From Vulcanimicrobiota bacterium (GTDB lineage Bacteria > Vulcanimicrobiota > Vulcanimicrobiia > Vulcanimicrobiales > Vulcanimicrobiaceae), in NCBI GenBank assembly GCA_027307235.1, contig DAHUXH010000007.1, forward strand, positions 186,001 through 250,000: 64,000 nucleotides of DNA. The letters run 5' to 3'. Below, piece after piece: positions 25,547-32,932 of this stretch; positions within the stretch are counted from its first letter, which is position 1, and every line of letters starts with the position of its first letter. A program made the translations under genes and the position numbers. The notes under the pieces were generated by a model. It was not told the origin of the DNA and searched no databases. It was given only the letters and a program-made list of their open reading frames with translations.

Positions 25547-26727
25547 GCGTGCGTCCTCGCGACGACGGCCAGCGCGCGTGTGACGGTCGGATCGAATTGG
25601 GAGCCCGAGGCGGTCTCGATGCGTTCGATCGGACGAAGGCGATCCGGACGTGGTTGGGTGCGGTGCGCTTGGTCAATCGCTTCATACGCGATGCACGCCG
25701 AGAGAATGCGCGACGAGAGCGCGATCGCATCGTGCTGCAATCCGCCGGGTTTTCCCGAACCGTCGTACCACTCGCTGCGCGAGCGCACCGTCGCTTCCGC
25801 TGCGTGCAGCGTTTCGCGGGTTGCCAGCACGCGCGCGGCGGTGTCGGCATTGCGTGCGCGTTCCGCACTTCCCAGGCGCGAGAGCGGATCGAACTTCACG
25901 TTTTCGGGCTCTTCAGCCGCCGCTTCGCCGATGCCGAAGAGCATCGATGCAATCGCAAGCGCGCGGCGATCCTCGTCGCCGGCGCCCAGCGCTTCGGCCA
26001 CACCTTCGGCCAGCGCCGACACGCGCCGCCAGCGGTCGGGCGTGCCGTTATGCTCGTCAAGCCGATCGGCCATCGTGTCGAGCAGGTCGACCGCTGACGA
26101 CGCCTCCGGCGCAAGCGCATCGAGCGGCGCGCCGCCGGCGTCGAGCGCGCCGCCGGTGAGATGGAACCAGCTCGAATACGTGCGTGCCATCTCCGGCGCG
26201 TAGGTTCGGCCGCTCTCCAGGTTGACGGTTGCCAGCGCGTCTTCGGGGTCGGTGACGCGCGCGGCGACGTCGCCGAGATGCAGGATCTGGGCCGGTACGG
26301 GGATGGTGTGCCAGCGCAACTGATCGGGATACCCGGTTCCGTCCCAATTCTCCATGTGCCATCGAACGATGTCCGCGGTTCCCGCCGGAAGGCCCGCGAT
26401 CTGCTCGCAAATACGCGCCGCGTCGGCCGGAACGTCCCAGCGCAGCATGGCCGCGATGCGTGCGGTGGGCGGCGTTCCCTTGCGCAGCGCGGCGTTGCCG
26501 ACCGCGCCGATGCCGGACAGCACACCCGCGTAATAAAGCGCGTTGATCTCCAGGTCGGGGCGGTGTGCGGTGCGCGCGATCGAGGCCGCGATCGCACCTT
26601 TGCGTTCGCCAAAATCGAGCGGCAATCCCAGAATGCTGTTCCCAATGCTGCCAAAGCACGCAAGCAGGTCTGCGAATCGGCGCGCGGCGAGCCGAGGATC
26701 GCTCCCGGCGTCCTGGAATAGCGTCAT
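25543..26727 (-). CDS. tandem degenerate HD-GYP protein
   Basis: 394 residues with two HD-GYP-like halves. The first has HMENWDGTGYPDQL (124-137) followed by IPVPAQILHLGDVAARVTD, exactly the GYP part of c-di-GMP phosphodiesterases. The second has EWYDGSGKPGGL (319-330) and a similar tail. The metal-binding HD positions are gone in both (GVLSGIGAVG at 68-77 and MLFGIGEAA at 262-270, where LLHDIGK is expected). It probably no longer cleaves c-di-GMP. ATG 26727 is chosen because upstream extension runs antisense to moaC. It is divergent from moaC. Confidence 0.68.
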   Translation of the reverse strand: MTLFQDAGSDPRLAARRFADLLACFGSIGNSILGLPLDFGERKGAIAASIARTAHRPDLEINALYYAGVLSGIGAVGNAALRKGTPPTARIAAMLRWDVPADAARICEQIAGLPAGTADIVRWHMENWDGTGYPDQLRWHTIPVPAQILHLGDVAARVTDPEDALATVNLESGRTYAPEMARTYSSWFHLTGGALDAGGAPLDALAPEASSAVDLLDTMADRLDEHNGTPDRWRRVSALAEGVAEALGAGDEDRRALAIASMLFGIGEAAAEEPENVKFDPLSRLGSAERARNADTAARVLATRETLHAAEATVRSRSEWYDGSGKPGGLQHDAIALSSRILSACIAYEAIDQAHRTQPRPDRLRPIERIETASGSQFDPTVTRALAVVARTHA

Positions 26728-26752
26728 TGAGTACGCCGTTTTATCTATCACC

Positions 26753-27226
26753 GTGCCGAAACCCTCACATATTGCCGCTGACGGCGGCGTTTCCATGGTT
26801 GACGTCTCCGCGAAGACGTCGACGGTCCGAATGGCCCGCGCGCAGGCGCGGGTTCGTATGAGCGCGGACGCGCGCAGCGCGCTGCTCGACGCGACGGCAC
26901 CCAAGGGCGACGCCTTCGTGACCGCGCAGATCGCCGGCATTCAGGCGGCCAAGCAGACGGCGACGCTGATTCCGCTCGCGCACCCGCTTCCTCTGGGGGC
27001 GGTGGACGTGCGCTTCACCTGGAGCGACGACGGCGCGCTCGTCATCGAAGCGGTCGCGACCACGTCGGCGCCGACCGGGGTCGAGATGGAAGCGATGGTG
27101 GCCGCGTCGGTGGCGGCGCTGACCATCTACGACATGGCCAAGGCACTCGACAAGGGCATCGTCATCGAGTCCGTGTGCTTGCTGGAAAAGACTGGCGGCA
27201 AGAGCGGCCCGTGGAAACGCTCATGA
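26753..27226 (+). CDS. moaC: cyclic pyranopterin monophosphate synthase MoaC
   Basis: MoaC converts the MoaA product to cyclic pyranopterin monophosphate. The 157-residue protein starts at GTG 26753, giving PSHIAADGGVSMVDVSAK, the conserved beginning. The core motifs are QIAGIQAAKQTATLIPLAHPLPL, TSAPTGVEMEAMVAASVAALTIYDM and LDKGIVIESVCLLEKTGGKSG with its catalytic Lys. Its stop overlaps the mog ATG. Together with mog and the distant moeA it completes part of the molybdenum-cofactor pathway. Confidence 0.95.
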   Translation: MPKPSHIAADGGVSMVDVSAKTSTVRMARAQARVRMSADARSALLDATAPKGDAFVTAQIAGIQAAKQTATLIPLAHPLPLGAVDVRFTWSDDGALVIEAVATTSAPTGVEMEAMVAASVAALTIYDMAKALDKGIVIESVCLLEKTGGKSGPWKRS

Positions 27227-27705
27227 CCTTTCGTGTTGCGGTGATCGTGCTGTCGGATCGCGCCGCGTCGGGCGAGCGTGCCGACGGATGTATTCCGGTT
27301 GTGCGCGAGCGGTTAGGCGATGCGTACGATGTGGTTCGAGCGCTGGTCTTGGCCGACGATCCGGCGGCGCTGCAGGCTGAGTTGATCGACCTTTCCGATC
27401 GCGGCGCGGCCGATCTCATCCTCACCTCCGGCGGCACCGGGCTTGCGCCGCGCGACCGCACGCCGCAAGCGACCGCCGCGGTGCTCGACTACGAAGTGCC
27501 CGGCATCGGTGAAGCGATTCGCGCCGCTTCCATGCGCATCGTCAAGACGGCGATGCTCTCGCGTTTGATCGCGGGCGTGCGCCACCGCACGCTGATCGTC
27601 AACCTTCCCGGGAGTCCGAAGGCCGTCGCTGAATCGCTCGACGTGCTGGTGCCGGTGCTGCCGCACGCGCTCGATCTGCTCGCGGAGGCGGTGGTCGACG
27701 GATGA
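27223..27705 (+). CDS. mog: molybdopterin adenylyltransferase (Mog/MoaB family)
   Basis: 160-residue MoCF-binding protein that adenylylates molybdopterin. Motifs are VIVLSDRAASGERAD (8-22), DLILTSGGTGLAPRDRTPQAT (about 79-99, with GGTG) and NLPGSPKAVAESLD. ATG at 27223 overlaps the moaC stop (ATGA), while the longer upstream frame has no support. It directly precedes the folate genes, linking the two pterin pathways in one operon. Confidence 0.93.
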   Translation: MTFRVAVIVLSDRAASGERADGCIPVVRERLGDAYDVVRALVLADDPAALQAELIDLSDRGAADLILTSGGTGLAPRDRTPQATAAVLDYEVPGIGEAIRAASMRIVKTAMLSRLIAGVRHRTLIVNLPGSPKAVAESLDVLVPVLPHALDLLAEAVVDG

Positions 27706-29027
27706 TGACCTTCGAACAAGCGCAGGCGTACGTCAACGCGACCATCGACGAGCGCGCCTCGCGTCGCATGCCCAATCGTCTGGACCGGATGCGCGCGCTC
27801 TTGCGCGAACTCGGGCAGCCGCACGAAGCGTATCCGACGTTCCACGTCGGCGGAACGAGCGGAAAGGGATCGACCTCGACGATGATCGCGTCGGTGTTGA
27901 GCGCGTCGGGCAAGCGTACCGGATTGCACGCGAAGCCGCACCTGCGCTCGATGACCGAGCGGGCGCGCATCGATGGGATTCCGGTTGCCGAAGATCGTTT
28001 TGCCGGACTCATCGAAGAGATGATGCCCGCGATCGAACGGGTGACCGGCGAGCACGGTCGTCCGACATATTACGAAACGCTGCTTGCGCTTGCGTTCACG
28101 CATTTCGCGACAGAGCGAGTCGACGCGGCCGTCATCGAGGTCGGCATCGGCGGAACGCTCGACGGAACCAACGTCATCGTGCCGCGCGTCGCCGCGATCA
28201 CGAGCGTCGGCTATGACCATACCGAGATTCTGGGTAACACGCTCGAAGCGATCGCTGCCGACAAGGCGGGGATCGCCAAACCCGGCGTGCCGCTGGTGTG
28301 CGCCGCGCGCGATGGCGGTGCGCGCGCCGTGATCGAACGCCACGCGCGTGACGCCGGTGCCCCCTTTGTGCATGTCGACGACGCGGCGCGCGTCCGCGAA
28401 CGTACGCCGACGGCGTACGGCGAGCGCGTGATCATCGACACCGAATGCGACCGCTATACCGCCGACATCCCGCTGCTCGGCGAATTTCAAGCGCGTAACG
28501 CCGCGACGGCGATCGCCGTGCTGGAGCGCGCCGGCGATCTGCGCCCGTCACGCGAAGCGGTCGAGCGCGGTCTGGCGCACCTGGTGCTGCCCGGCCGCAT
28601 GGAGTTCGTGCCGGGTCACCCGAGCGTCGTCTTCGACATCGCGCATAACCCCGAGAAGGCCGCCAATCTCGCTGCGGCGCTGCGCGAGCGTTTCGGCGAT
28701 CGCCGCCTGCACTACGTGGTGGCGATCGGCGAGAGCAAAGACGCGCGCGAGATACTGCGCGCATTCACGCGACTGCCCGCGTCGTTCACCTTCACCGCGT
28801 TTTCGCTTCCCGGAAAGACGGCGGTGCCGGCGCCGCGTCTGGCATCGCTCGCGGAAGAGTTCGGCGCATGGGGACGCGCGATCTCTGATCCGGTCGATGC
28901 GTTTTCATTGGCGCGCCGCACCTGCGCACCCGACGAGATCGTCGTCGTCACCGGCTCGACGTTCGTCGTCGCGCTGGTGCGCGAATGGTACTGCGAGAAC
29001 GTCGGTGTGCTCGCCGGTGCGCGCTAG
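27702..29027 (+). CDS. folC: folylpolyglutamate/dihydrofolate synthase FolC
   Basis: Mur-ligase-type enzyme adding glutamate to dihydropteroate and folates. In 441 residues: the ATP-binding HVGGTSGKGSTSTMIASVL (P-loop), the VIEVGIGGTLDGTNVI segment, GYDHTEILGNTLEAIAADKAGI and the C-terminal FDIAHNPEKAANLAAAL are all conserved. The start is ATG 27702 (or the adjacent ATG 27705), overlapping mog. It overlaps folP by 11 bases. Confidence 0.94.
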   Translation: MMTFEQAQAYVNATIDERASRRMPNRLDRMRALLRELGQPHEAYPTFHVGGTSGKGSTSTMIASVLSASGKRTGLHAKPHLRSMTERARIDGIPVAEDRFAGLIEEMMPAIERVTGEHGRPTYYETLLALAFTHFATERVDAAVIEVGIGGTLDGTNVIVPRVAAITSVGYDHTEILGNTLEAIAADKAGIAKPGVPLVCAARDGGARAVIERHARDAGAPFVHVDDAARVRERTPTAYGERVIIDTECDRYTADIPLLGEFQARNAATAIAVLERAGDLRPSREAVERGLAHLVLPGRMEFVPGHPSVVFDIAHNPEKAANLAAALRERFGDRRLHYVVAIGESKDAREILRAFTRLPASFTFTAFSLPGKTAVPAPRLASLAEEFGAWGRAISDPVDAFSLARRTCAPDEIVVVTGSTFVVALVREWYCENVGVLAGAR

Positions 29028-29838
29028 AACACTCTCGTGGGGCGAGCGCACGTTCGTCATGGGCATCGTCAACACGACGCCCGACTCATTCTCCGGTGAC
29101 GGCATCGTCGGCACCGAAGCCGCGATCGAGCATGCGCTCGCGCAGCACGAACGCGGAAGCGATATCCTCGACATCGGCGGAGAATCGACGCGGCCGGGTC
29201 ATCAGCCGGTCGACGACCGTACCGAGATGGCGCGCGTGGTGCCGGTCATATCCGGCGTCCGCGAACGTCTGCCCGATGCGCTGATCTCGGTCGACACCTA
29301 CAAGCCGGCCGTGCTGCGCGCGTGCGCCGCCGCAGGCGCGGATGTCGTCAACTCGGTGTGGCTGCTGCCCGATGCGCTGCTCGATGCGGCGCTCGCGTGC
29401 GATCTCGGCGTCGTCATCATGCACAACAAACGCGATGCCGTCTACGACGGTCCGGTGATGGACGACGTGCTCGAACAACTCGATGAAGCCGCCGCGCGCG
29501 CCGTCAAACGCGGCATCGCGCGCGAGCGTATCGTGCTCGATCCCGGCATCGGCTTCGGCAAGACGGCCGATCACAACATCGAGGTGCTCCGCGAACTGCA
29601 TCGACTGGTCGCGCTCGGATTCCCCACGCTGATCGGCGCGTCACGCAAATCCACGCTCGGCAAGGTGACTGGGCGCGAGCCGCGCGAGCGTGTCTTCGCG
29701 ACGTCCGCCGCCACTGCGCTTGCGATCGCCGCCGGCATCGATGTGGTGCGCGTGCACGACGTCGCCGAGCAACGCGACGTGGTGCGCGTGTGCGATGCGG
29801 TGGTGCGCGATTGGAGGCCGAGCGGATGGATCGCATAA
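29017..29838 (+). CDS. folP: dihydropteroate synthase FolP
   Basis: Condenses p-aminobenzoate with hydroxymethyl-dihydropterin pyrophosphate; target of sulfonamides. 273 residues. Signature motifs are MGIVNTTPDSFSGDG (near the N-terminus), DIGGESTRPGHQPVD, VVIMHNK, LDPGIGFGKT and the pterin-binding GASRKSTLG. GTG 29017 gives the beginning VRARTLSWGERTFVMG and overlaps folC. The TIM barrel looks complete. The sulfonamide-resistance status cannot be read from sequence. Confidence 0.95.
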   Translation: MRARTLSWGERTFVMGIVNTTPDSFSGDGIVGTEAAIEHALAQHERGSDILDIGGESTRPGHQPVDDRTEMARVVPVISGVRERLPDALISVDTYKPAVLRACAAAGADVVNSVWLLPDALLDAALACDLGVVIMHNKRDAVYDGPVMDDVLEQLDEAAARAVKRGIARERIVLDPGIGFGKTADHNIEVLRELHRLVALGFPTLIGASRKSTLGKVTGREPRERVFATSAATALAIAAGIDVVRVHDVAEQRDVVRVCDAVVRDWRPSGWIA

Positions 29839-30200
29839 CCGTGCGCGGCATTCGCGCCTACGGTCACCACGGTGCCGATCCCGGCGAACGCGATCACGCG
29901 CAGCCGATCGACGTGTCGATCGAACTCGATCTCGATCTCTCGGCGGCGCAGCGCAGCGATCGACTTGAAGACACGCTGGATTACGCCGCGATGCACCGCC
30001 GCATCGTGGAGATCGTCACGGCGCAGTCGTTTGCACTGCTCGAAGCGTTGGGCGGCTGCATCGCCGACGCGCTCTGCGCGAATGCGCCGGTGGCTCGCGT
30101 CCGGGTATGCGTGTCGAAACCCGCGAAGCTCGATGGCGCGACGCCGGTCGTGTGCATCGAGCGTGTGAACGCCGCCTATCGAAACGAACCGGCGCGATGA
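29826..30200 (+). CDS. folB: dihydroneopterin aldolase FolB
   Basis: 124-residue aldolase cleaving dihydroneopterin to hydroxymethyl-dihydropterin and glycolaldehyde. Conserved features are the start DRITVRGIRAYGHHGADPGER, the LDYAAMHRRI segment, SFALLEALGGCIADAL with the substrate-binding Glu, and VSKPAK with the catalytic Lys. Its ATG overlaps the folP end by 13 bases, and folK follows with an ATGA overlap. Confidence 0.93.
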   Translation: MDRITVRGIRAYGHHGADPGERDHAQPIDVSIELDLDLSAAQRSDRLEDTLDYAAMHRRIVEIVTAQSFALLEALGGCIADALCANAPVARVRVCVSKPAKLDGATPVVCIERVNAAYRNEPAR

Positions 30201-30667
30201 CGCATTGCGCCTACGTCGGCGTCGGCGCGAACCTCGGTGATGCCGCCGCCGCCGTGCGCGCTGCCCTGCGCGCGCTCACCGAGATCGGCGTCGTGCGCGC
30301 GGCCTCGCACCTCTATCGCACCACGCCGTGGGGCGTGCGCGAGCAGCCCGACTTTATCAACGCCGTCGCGCTGCTCGAAACGACGCTCGAACCGCGTGAC
30401 CTGCTGGCGGCGCTCAAACGCATCGAAGTGCGCCTGGGCCGCAGCCCCGCACGGCGCTGGGGACCGCGCGCGATCGACCTGGATCTGCTGACGTACGATG
30501 CGCGGGAGATCGAGGAAGCCGATCTCGTCGTGCCGCACCCGCGCCTGCGCGAACGCGCCTTCGTCCTCATTCCGCTCGCGGAGATCGATGCGGCGTACGC
30601 GCCGCTCGCGGCCGCGCTGCCGCAAACCGAGGCGGCAGGCGTCGCGCGTATCGGCGACGCGTCCTGA
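30197..30667 (+). CDS. folK: 6-hydroxymethyl-7,8-dihydropterin pyrophosphokinase FolK
   Basis: Transfers pyrophosphate from ATP to hydroxymethyl-dihydropterin. 156 residues with YVGVGANLGDAAAAVRAAL, SHLYRTTPWGVREQPDFINAV, the signature GRSPARRWGPRAIDLDLLTYD (metal-binding Asp pair) and VPHPRLRERAFVLIPLAEI. ATG at 30197 overlaps folB. folC-folP-folB-folK thus form an almost complete folate operon behind moaC-mog. Confidence 0.95.
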   Translation: MTHCAYVGVGANLGDAAAAVRAALRALTEIGVVRAASHLYRTTPWGVREQPDFINAVALLETTLEPRDLLAALKRIEVRLGRSPARRWGPRAIDLDLLTYDAREIEEADLVVPHPRLRERAFVLIPLAEIDAAYAPLAAALPQTEAAGVARIGDAS

Positions 30668-30713
30668 GGGTGCGGAAGTGCTTCGGCCCGGCCGGAGCGA
30701 AAGCCAAGCCCCC

Positions 30714-31130
30714 ATGCCTGTGCATCTGATCGACGGCGAGCCCATCGCCGCTCGCGTTGGGCGTCTTGCCGACGCCTTCGACGATACCGACCTGATCCGG
30801 CTCTCCATCGAGCGTGACGGCGTCACGGTCGAGCTGCGCCGTCGCGGCGGTCAGCCGGCTCCCGTCGCCGAGGCGGCAGCCGCGCCCGCTCCGCAGCCGC
30901 GCCATGTGGACACGCTGCGCTCCGACGTCGTCGGCATCTTTCGCTTGGGGCGCCCGGCGCCGTCGCTCGGCGAAACGCTCGCGGGCGACCGGGAACTCGG
31001 GTTTGTGGAGGCTCTCGGCATTCGCAACCCGGTGCGCTCGCTCGGCGGCGGGTCCATCGTCGCCATCCTTGCGCAAGACGGAGCCGCCGTCGAATACGGC
31101 CAAGAACTTTTCGAAATCGACCGCGGATAA
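30714..31130 (+). CDS. BCCP-like protein lacking the biotinylation lysine
   Basis: 138 residues with the layout of acetyl-CoA carboxylase BCCP: an N-terminal segment, an Ala/Pro linker (46-62) and a C-terminal biotinyl-like domain (about 65-138) ending in AVEYGQELFEID, as in AccB. The biotin site EAMKM reads E-A-L-G-I (99-103), so the acceptor Lys is Gly102. I see no lysine anywhere in the protein, so it cannot be biotinylated on lysine. It sits 19 bases before accC. It may be a structural or regulatory subunit, with the true BCCP elsewhere. Confidence 0.78.
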   Translation: MPVHLIDGEPIAARVGRLADAFDDTDLIRLSIERDGVTVELRRRGGQPAPVAEAAAAPAPQPRHVDTLRSDVVGIFRLGRPAPSLGETLAGDRELGFVEALGIRNPVRSLGGGSIVAILAQDGAAVEYGQELFEIDRG

Positions 31131-31149
31131 GCGGAGAGGGACGCCCACC

Positions 31150-32502
31150 ATTTTTCGCAAGGTACTGATCGCCAATCGCGGCGAGATCGCGCTTCGCATC
31201 AACCGCGCCTGCCAGGAGCTGGGCGTGCTGACCGTCGCCATCTTTTCGGAGGCCGACCGCGACTCGCTGCACGTGCGCCAAGCCGACGAAGCGTTCTGCG
31301 TCGGTCCGGGCCCCGTGCCACGCTCGTATTTGAACATCCCGAACATCATCTCGACCGCGCTCGTCACCGGCTGCGACGCGGTGCATCCCGGTTACGGCTT
31401 TCTCGCCGAGAACGCGCGCTTCGCCGAGATCTGCGCCGACCACGGCCTTGCGTTCATCGGACCGACGCCGCGTGTGATCGCGGCCATGGGCGACAAAGCG
31501 ACCGCCAAGCGCGTGATGAAGGAAGCCGGGATCGCGACCACGCCCGGCAGCGACATCCTGCCGTCCGTCGAGGACGCTCGCCGCGCGGCCGAGCAGATCG
31601 GCTACCCGGTGCTGCTCAAGGCGACGGCCGGCGGCGGCGGCAAGGGCATGCGCACCGTCGAGTCGCCCGCCGAGATGGAACGCGCGTTCGCAAGCGCCAC
31701 GGCCGAGGCGGAAGCATCGTTCAAAGACGGGCGCGTCTATCTGGAAAAACTCATCGTGCGCCCGCGTCACATCGAAGTGCAAGTGCTCGGCGACACGCAC
31801 GGCAACGTGGTGCATTTGGGCGAGCGCGATTGCTCGGTGCAAAAACCGTCGCACCAGAAGTTGGTGGAAGAGGCGCTCGCGACCAACCTGTCGTCGAAGT
31901 CACGCGCCGCGCTGCACGAGATGGCCGTGCGCGCCTGCCAAGCCGTCAACTACACCAACGCCGGTACGCTCGAATTTCTCGTCAGCGGCGATCACGTCTA
32001 CTTCATGGAGATGAACACGCGCATCCAAGTCGAGCATCCGGTCACCGAGATGGTCTACAACATCGACTTGGTCAAGGAACAGATTCGCGTCGCCGCAGGG
32101 GAGGCGCTGGGCTATGCGCAGCGCGATCTCAAACCGAGCGGACATGCGATCGAGTGCCGCATCAACGCCGAGGATCCTCGCAACAACTTCTCGCCGCAAG
32201 CCGGCACGCTCTCGAAGGTCGTCTTCCCCGGAGGGCTCGGCATTCGCGTCGACACGCACGTGCATTCGGGGGCGATGGTGCCACCCTATTACGATTCCAT
32301 GCTCGCCAAGATCATCGCGTTCGGCGAGACGCGCGAAGCCGCGATCGCGCGCATGGAACGCGCACTGCGCGAAACGGTGATCGAGGGCGTGAACACGACC
32401 ATCGACATGTGTTTGGAGATCTTGGGGACGCGCGAATTTCGTGAAGGCCGCTACGCGATCGACTTCCTGCCGAACCTGCTGCGGCCCGCGACCGTCGCAT
32501 AA
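31150..32502 (+). CDS. accC: biotin carboxylase AccC, ATT start
   Basis: ATP-grasp subunit of acetyl-CoA carboxylase, carboxylating biotin on BCCP. 450 residues, normal length. FRKVLIANRGEIALRI at the start, GGGGKGMR (161-168), HIEVQVLGD, EMNTRIQVEHPVTEM and ECRINAEDP are all present. The canonical MF[KR]K start corresponds to ATT 31150, which has GGAGAGGG (31133-31140) nine bases upstream. Usual start codons in frame exist only far upstream inside the BCCP-like gene, in the wrong context. Confidence 0.95.
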   Translation: MFRKVLIANRGEIALRINRACQELGVLTVAIFSEADRDSLHVRQADEAFCVGPGPVPRSYLNIPNIISTALVTGCDAVHPGYGFLAENARFAEICADHGLAFIGPTPRVIAAMGDKATAKRVMKEAGIATTPGSDILPSVEDARRAAEQIGYPVLLKATAGGGGKGMRTVESPAEMERAFASATAEAEASFKDGRVYLEKLIVRPRHIEVQVLGDTHGNVVHLGERDCSVQKPSHQKLVEEALATNLSSKSRAALHEMAVRACQAVNYTNAGTLEFLVSGDHVYFMEMNTRIQVEHPVTEMVYNIDLVKEQIRVAAGEALGYAQRDLKPSGHAIECRINAEDPRNNFSPQAGTLSKVVFPGGLGIRVDTHVHSGAMVPPYYDSMLAKIIAFGETREAAIARMERALRETVIEGVNTTIDMCLEILGTREFREGRYAIDFLPNLLRPATVA

Positions 32503-32515
32503 GCGCGCAACGATC

Positions 32516-32932
32516 ATGCCCACACGACGAACCGGACGCGAACACGCGCTGCAAGCGCTCTACAGCATCGAGGTCGGACATCGCGAGCCCGCCGACGCGC
32601 TCGACGAGGTGACCGGCACCGACGCGGACTCACCGCATCGCGGGTTCGTGCGCGACCTCGTGCTCGGCACCCTCGAGCGGCGCGAGGAATGCGACGCGCA
32701 GATCGTGCCGCTGCTCGAAGGCTGGACGATCGAGCGTCTGCCGACCATCGACCGTCTCCTCTTGGAGATGGGTGCCTTCGAGTTGACGCATCTCTCGACA
32801 CCGGCGGCGGTCGTCATCAACGAAGCCGTGGAACTCGCGAAGAAATTCTCCACCGAAGACTCGGGGCGATTCGTGAACGGCGTCCTCGCGCGCCTGGGAC
32901 GAGCACATGGACGGGTATCGGAGAAGGCGTAA
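32516..32932 (+). CDS. nusB: transcription antitermination factor NusB
   Basis: 138-residue all-helical protein that with NusE/S10 binds boxA in rRNA leader transcripts. The N-terminal RRTGREHALQALYSIEVG, the central LLEGWTIERLPTIDRLLLEMGAFEL and VVINEAVELAKKFSTEDSGRFVNGVLARL are family hallmarks. ATG 32516 is 13 bases after accC, and the gene overlaps the following PBP gene by 26 bases. Other Nus factors (nusA, rho) are also in this window. Confidence 0.95.
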   Translation: MPTRRTGREHALQALYSIEVGHREPADALDEVTGTDADSPHRGFVRDLVLGTLERREECDAQIVPLLEGWTIERLPTIDRLLLEMGAFELTHLSTPAAVVINEAVELAKKFSTEDSGRFVNGVLARLGRAHGRVSEKA

